From Rhodospirillaceae bacterium (lineage in GTDB: Bacteria > Pseudomonadota > Alphaproteobacteria > Rhodospirillales > Rhodospirillaceae): 45,819 nt of DNA. The stretch spans positions 1-45,819 of the forward strand of contig SHWP01000025.1 in the NCBI GenBank assembly GCA_009693785.1, written 5' to 3'. The notes beneath the pieces are model-generated. The model ran no database searches. It worked only from the letters and a program-made list of their open reading frames with translations, and was not told where the DNA came from. Positions 45,671 through 45,819 of this stretch are shown here, piece by piece. Both the position numbers and the translations under genes were made by a program. Each line of letters begins with the position of its first letter. Position 1 is the first letter of the stretch.

Positions 45671-45819
45671 GGCATTGTCACGTTGATAGCAGGCTTGCGA
45701 CCGCTCTGCTTGTCCGTTAGCCAAGTAGATGAGCACAATCAGCTATTCCGGCTACCGGTTCCCGCCTGAGATCATTCACCGGGCGATTTGGCTGTATCTC
45801 AGGTTCACGCTCAGCTTCC
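45671..45819 (+). mobile_element. 5' part of an IS6-family insertion sequence (cut by window end)
   Basis: A GGCATTGTCACGTT stretch at 45671 could be the left terminal repeat, about 58 bases ahead of the transposase ATG, a usual IS6 arrangement. The right end is outside the window, so the boundary is inference. Confidence 0.45.
45729..45819 (+). CDS. IS6-family transposase, N-terminal fragment
   Basis: 30 codons before the window ends. The peptide begins MSTISYSGYRFPPEII and continues HRAIWLYLRFTLSF, the characteristic opening of IS6/IS26-type DDE transposases (a YRFPPEII ... AVWLYLRF pattern). The catalytic residues lie beyond the window. IS6 elements move by replicative cointegration and often gather cargo genes between copies. 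Confidence 0.85.
   Translation, partial: MSTISYSGYRFPPEIIHRAIWLYLRFTLSF

Overview
The window looks like chromosomal DNA from an alphaproteobacterium, order not resolved. The reasons are a GC-rich background, a DUF1476 (F1-ATPase inhibitor zeta) gene, which is a family typical of Alphaproteobacteria, the small-PurL purine set (purC-purS-purQ-purL) followed by bolA and a CGFS monothiol glutaredoxin, a class II DAHP synthase, a GluRS with an LSKR signature, and a TonB-dependent receptor of sphingomonad/caulobacter style.

Layout. 1-9.2 kb: the 3' end of radC, a very large secreted M1/M28/PDZ peptidase, an acyl-CoA dehydrogenase preceded by a tiny unannotated ORF, purB, a sulfatase-modifying-factor-like gene interrupted by one in-frame TAG, the zeta inhibitor, an NRDE protein and a HigBA-type toxin-antitoxin pair. 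9.4-14.1 kb: purC, purS, purQ, purL, bolA and grxD in one direction, with start/stop overlaps purS/purQ and purQ/purL. 14.1-21.2 kb: a Tat-exported amidohydrolase, rpsD with promoter and terminator, a frameshifted endonuclease/exonuclease/phosphatase gene, a TrmJ-like methyltransferase, a PepSY membrane protein and an AT-richer TIR-domain gene whose 3' end runs into the PepSY gene. 21.2-26.4 kb: DAHP synthase, nadE and gltX on the minus strand, behind a leader full of alternative hairpins. 26.4-29.9 kb: a TetR regulator with a perfect operator, a DUF1761 membrane protein, an Xre/RES toxin-antitoxin pair and an unrecognised 351-residue protein. 29.9-41.4 kb: a minus-strand run of gor, an orphan peptide-binding protein, a kinase-like protein and a TonB receptor, then a secreted TPR protein, then glmU-glmS. 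41.6-45.8 kb: tRNA-Val(CAC) followed by a damaged transposase, two secreted proteins (one a c-heme plus beta-propeller fusion) and the start of an IS6-type transposase, which resembles a small island at a tRNA gene.

How the genes work together. PurB, PurC, PurS, PurQ and PurL supply five parts of purine synthesis, with PurS, PurQ and PurL forming one FGAM synthase complex. GlmU and GlmS feed UDP-GlcNAc for the wall and LPS. BolA and the CGFS glutaredoxin are expected to pair in iron-sulfur handling. Both toxin-antitoxin promoters have a palindrome between -35 and -10, which suits autoregulation. The strongest candidates for unusual biology are the triple-domain exopeptidase, the TIR gene, the DAHP-synthase leader, the 37-codon ORF before the acyl-CoA dehydrogenase, and the IS-flanked heme/propeller pair. 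No CRISPR array, rRNA gene or complete prophage was seen. Three genes (FGE-like, endonuclease-like, transposase) are each broken by one apparent point event. All family calls come from reading motifs; no database search was run.
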